The position numbers were made by a program, and so were the translations under genes. From Thermocrinis sp. (GTDB lineage: Bacteria; Aquificota; Aquificia; Aquificales; Aquificaceae), in contig JAJHRQ010000005.1 of NCBI GenBank assembly GCA_020833645.1, positions 1 through 60,613 on the forward strand: a DNA stretch of 60,613 nt, read 5' to 3'. Numbering within the stretch: position 1 is the stretch's first letter; each line of letters starts with the position of its first letter. Below are positions 58,870 through 60,613 of the stretch, piece after piece. A model generated the notes under the pieces. The model saw only the letters and a program-made list of their open reading frames with translations. It did not search any database and was not told the DNA's origin.

Positions 58870-60315
<1,446 letters not shown>

Positions 60316-60489
60316 CCTTTCCCTCCTTCGCGAGGCAAAGGCCCTCGCGTACAGTCTCTGAGGATCTCCCCTTTAGGGATTTCCTGCGGATTGCCCAATC
60401 TCCAGCATTTTTACGGGTGCCTTTTTGCACCTCGTAGCTGGAGCTCTAAGGGCTTCCCCGCATACAGCGAGGTTCAGGCAGCAACTGCT

Positions 60490-60613
60490 ACCTTAGGACC
60501 GTCAGAGTTACGGCCGGCGTTTACCCGGGCTTCGGTTTGGGGCTTGCACCCCGCCCCTTCACCTACGGGCACTGGCCAGGCTTCAGACCACATACATCCC
60601 CTTACGGGTTTGC
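60490..60613 (-). rRNA. rrl: 23S ribosomal RNA, 5' exon (partial, runs off window)
   Basis: Only the end of the 5' exon is in the window, covering helix 69 and its neighbours (complement of CCTTAGGACCGTCAGAGTTACGG). The rest of 23S continues beyond 60613. Confidence 0.92.

Overview
The window looks like the chromosome of a thermophilic member of the Aquificota (Hydrogenobacter/Thermocrinis type). The supporting signs are compact, overlapping genes, A/G-rich third positions, Lys/Glu-rich proteins, an L24 with a zinc-ribbon tail, a futalosine-pathway mqnC, and a ribosomal-protein cluster that starts at rplN. The assignment is inference from gene content and style; no database was consulted.

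Layout. 1-2275: 3' part of a type I restriction subunit (hsdR) plus a small YgjP-like metalloprotease. 2369-12011: serA, convergent coaBC, then phoX behind a four-repeat Pho-box-like operator, a DUF2334 deacetylase, a PHP-glycosyltransferase fusion, a second glycosyltransferase and purC. 12022-14033: a tnpB element inserted in the 3' end of a decayed PA2779-like gene. 14055-22342: purN-lysS, a lone ParB-type protein, rlmN, lepB, a degenerate signalling protein with two small partners, tlyA, yggT. 22339-32281 (minus): rplQ-rpoA-rpsD-rpsK-rpsM-rpmJ-infA-map-adk-secY-rplO-rpmD-rpsE-rplR-rplF-rpsH-rpsZ-rplE-rplX-rplN, followed by hslO and dnaK. 35287-37915: an insertion-sequence graveyard holding a DDE element with perfect 10-bp target duplications, a frameshifted second IS, an internally deleted IS6-like element and a solo tnpB right end. 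38001-46118: Gfo/Idh-type oxidoreductase, mqnC, coaX, hemW, rodA, a coiled-coil zinc-ribbon protein, ileS. 46168-49021: a FadL-type outer-membrane protein gene destroyed by an insertion and a nonsense codon. 49172-58698: pilT-pilC, argJ/hisB, nuoA, a RibD-type reductase, a CDP-alcohol phosphotransferase, ilvC, uvrA. 58713-60613 (minus): 5S rRNA and the 3' part of 23S rRNA, which is split by a group I intron carrying a LAGLIDADG gene.

The most unusual content is a family of zinc-finger-less TnpB proteins and their 3' right-end RNAs. Two complete genes, one solo right end and one 47-nt right-end scar are present. Three hairpins keep their pairing while changing sequence between copies, as expected of a guide (omega/re) RNA. 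One tnpB copy lies between the terminal inverted repeats of a DDE-transposase element and is flanked by a 12-bp target duplication, so it appears to have moved as cargo of a transposon type not normally linked to TnpB. The scar lies directly upstream of rlmN and supplies its Shine-Dalgarno sequence.

Two style features recur. Many genes start 6-8 nt after a -10 hexamer with no Shine-Dalgarno, suggesting leaderless mRNAs, and convergent genes commonly overlap at their 3' ends.
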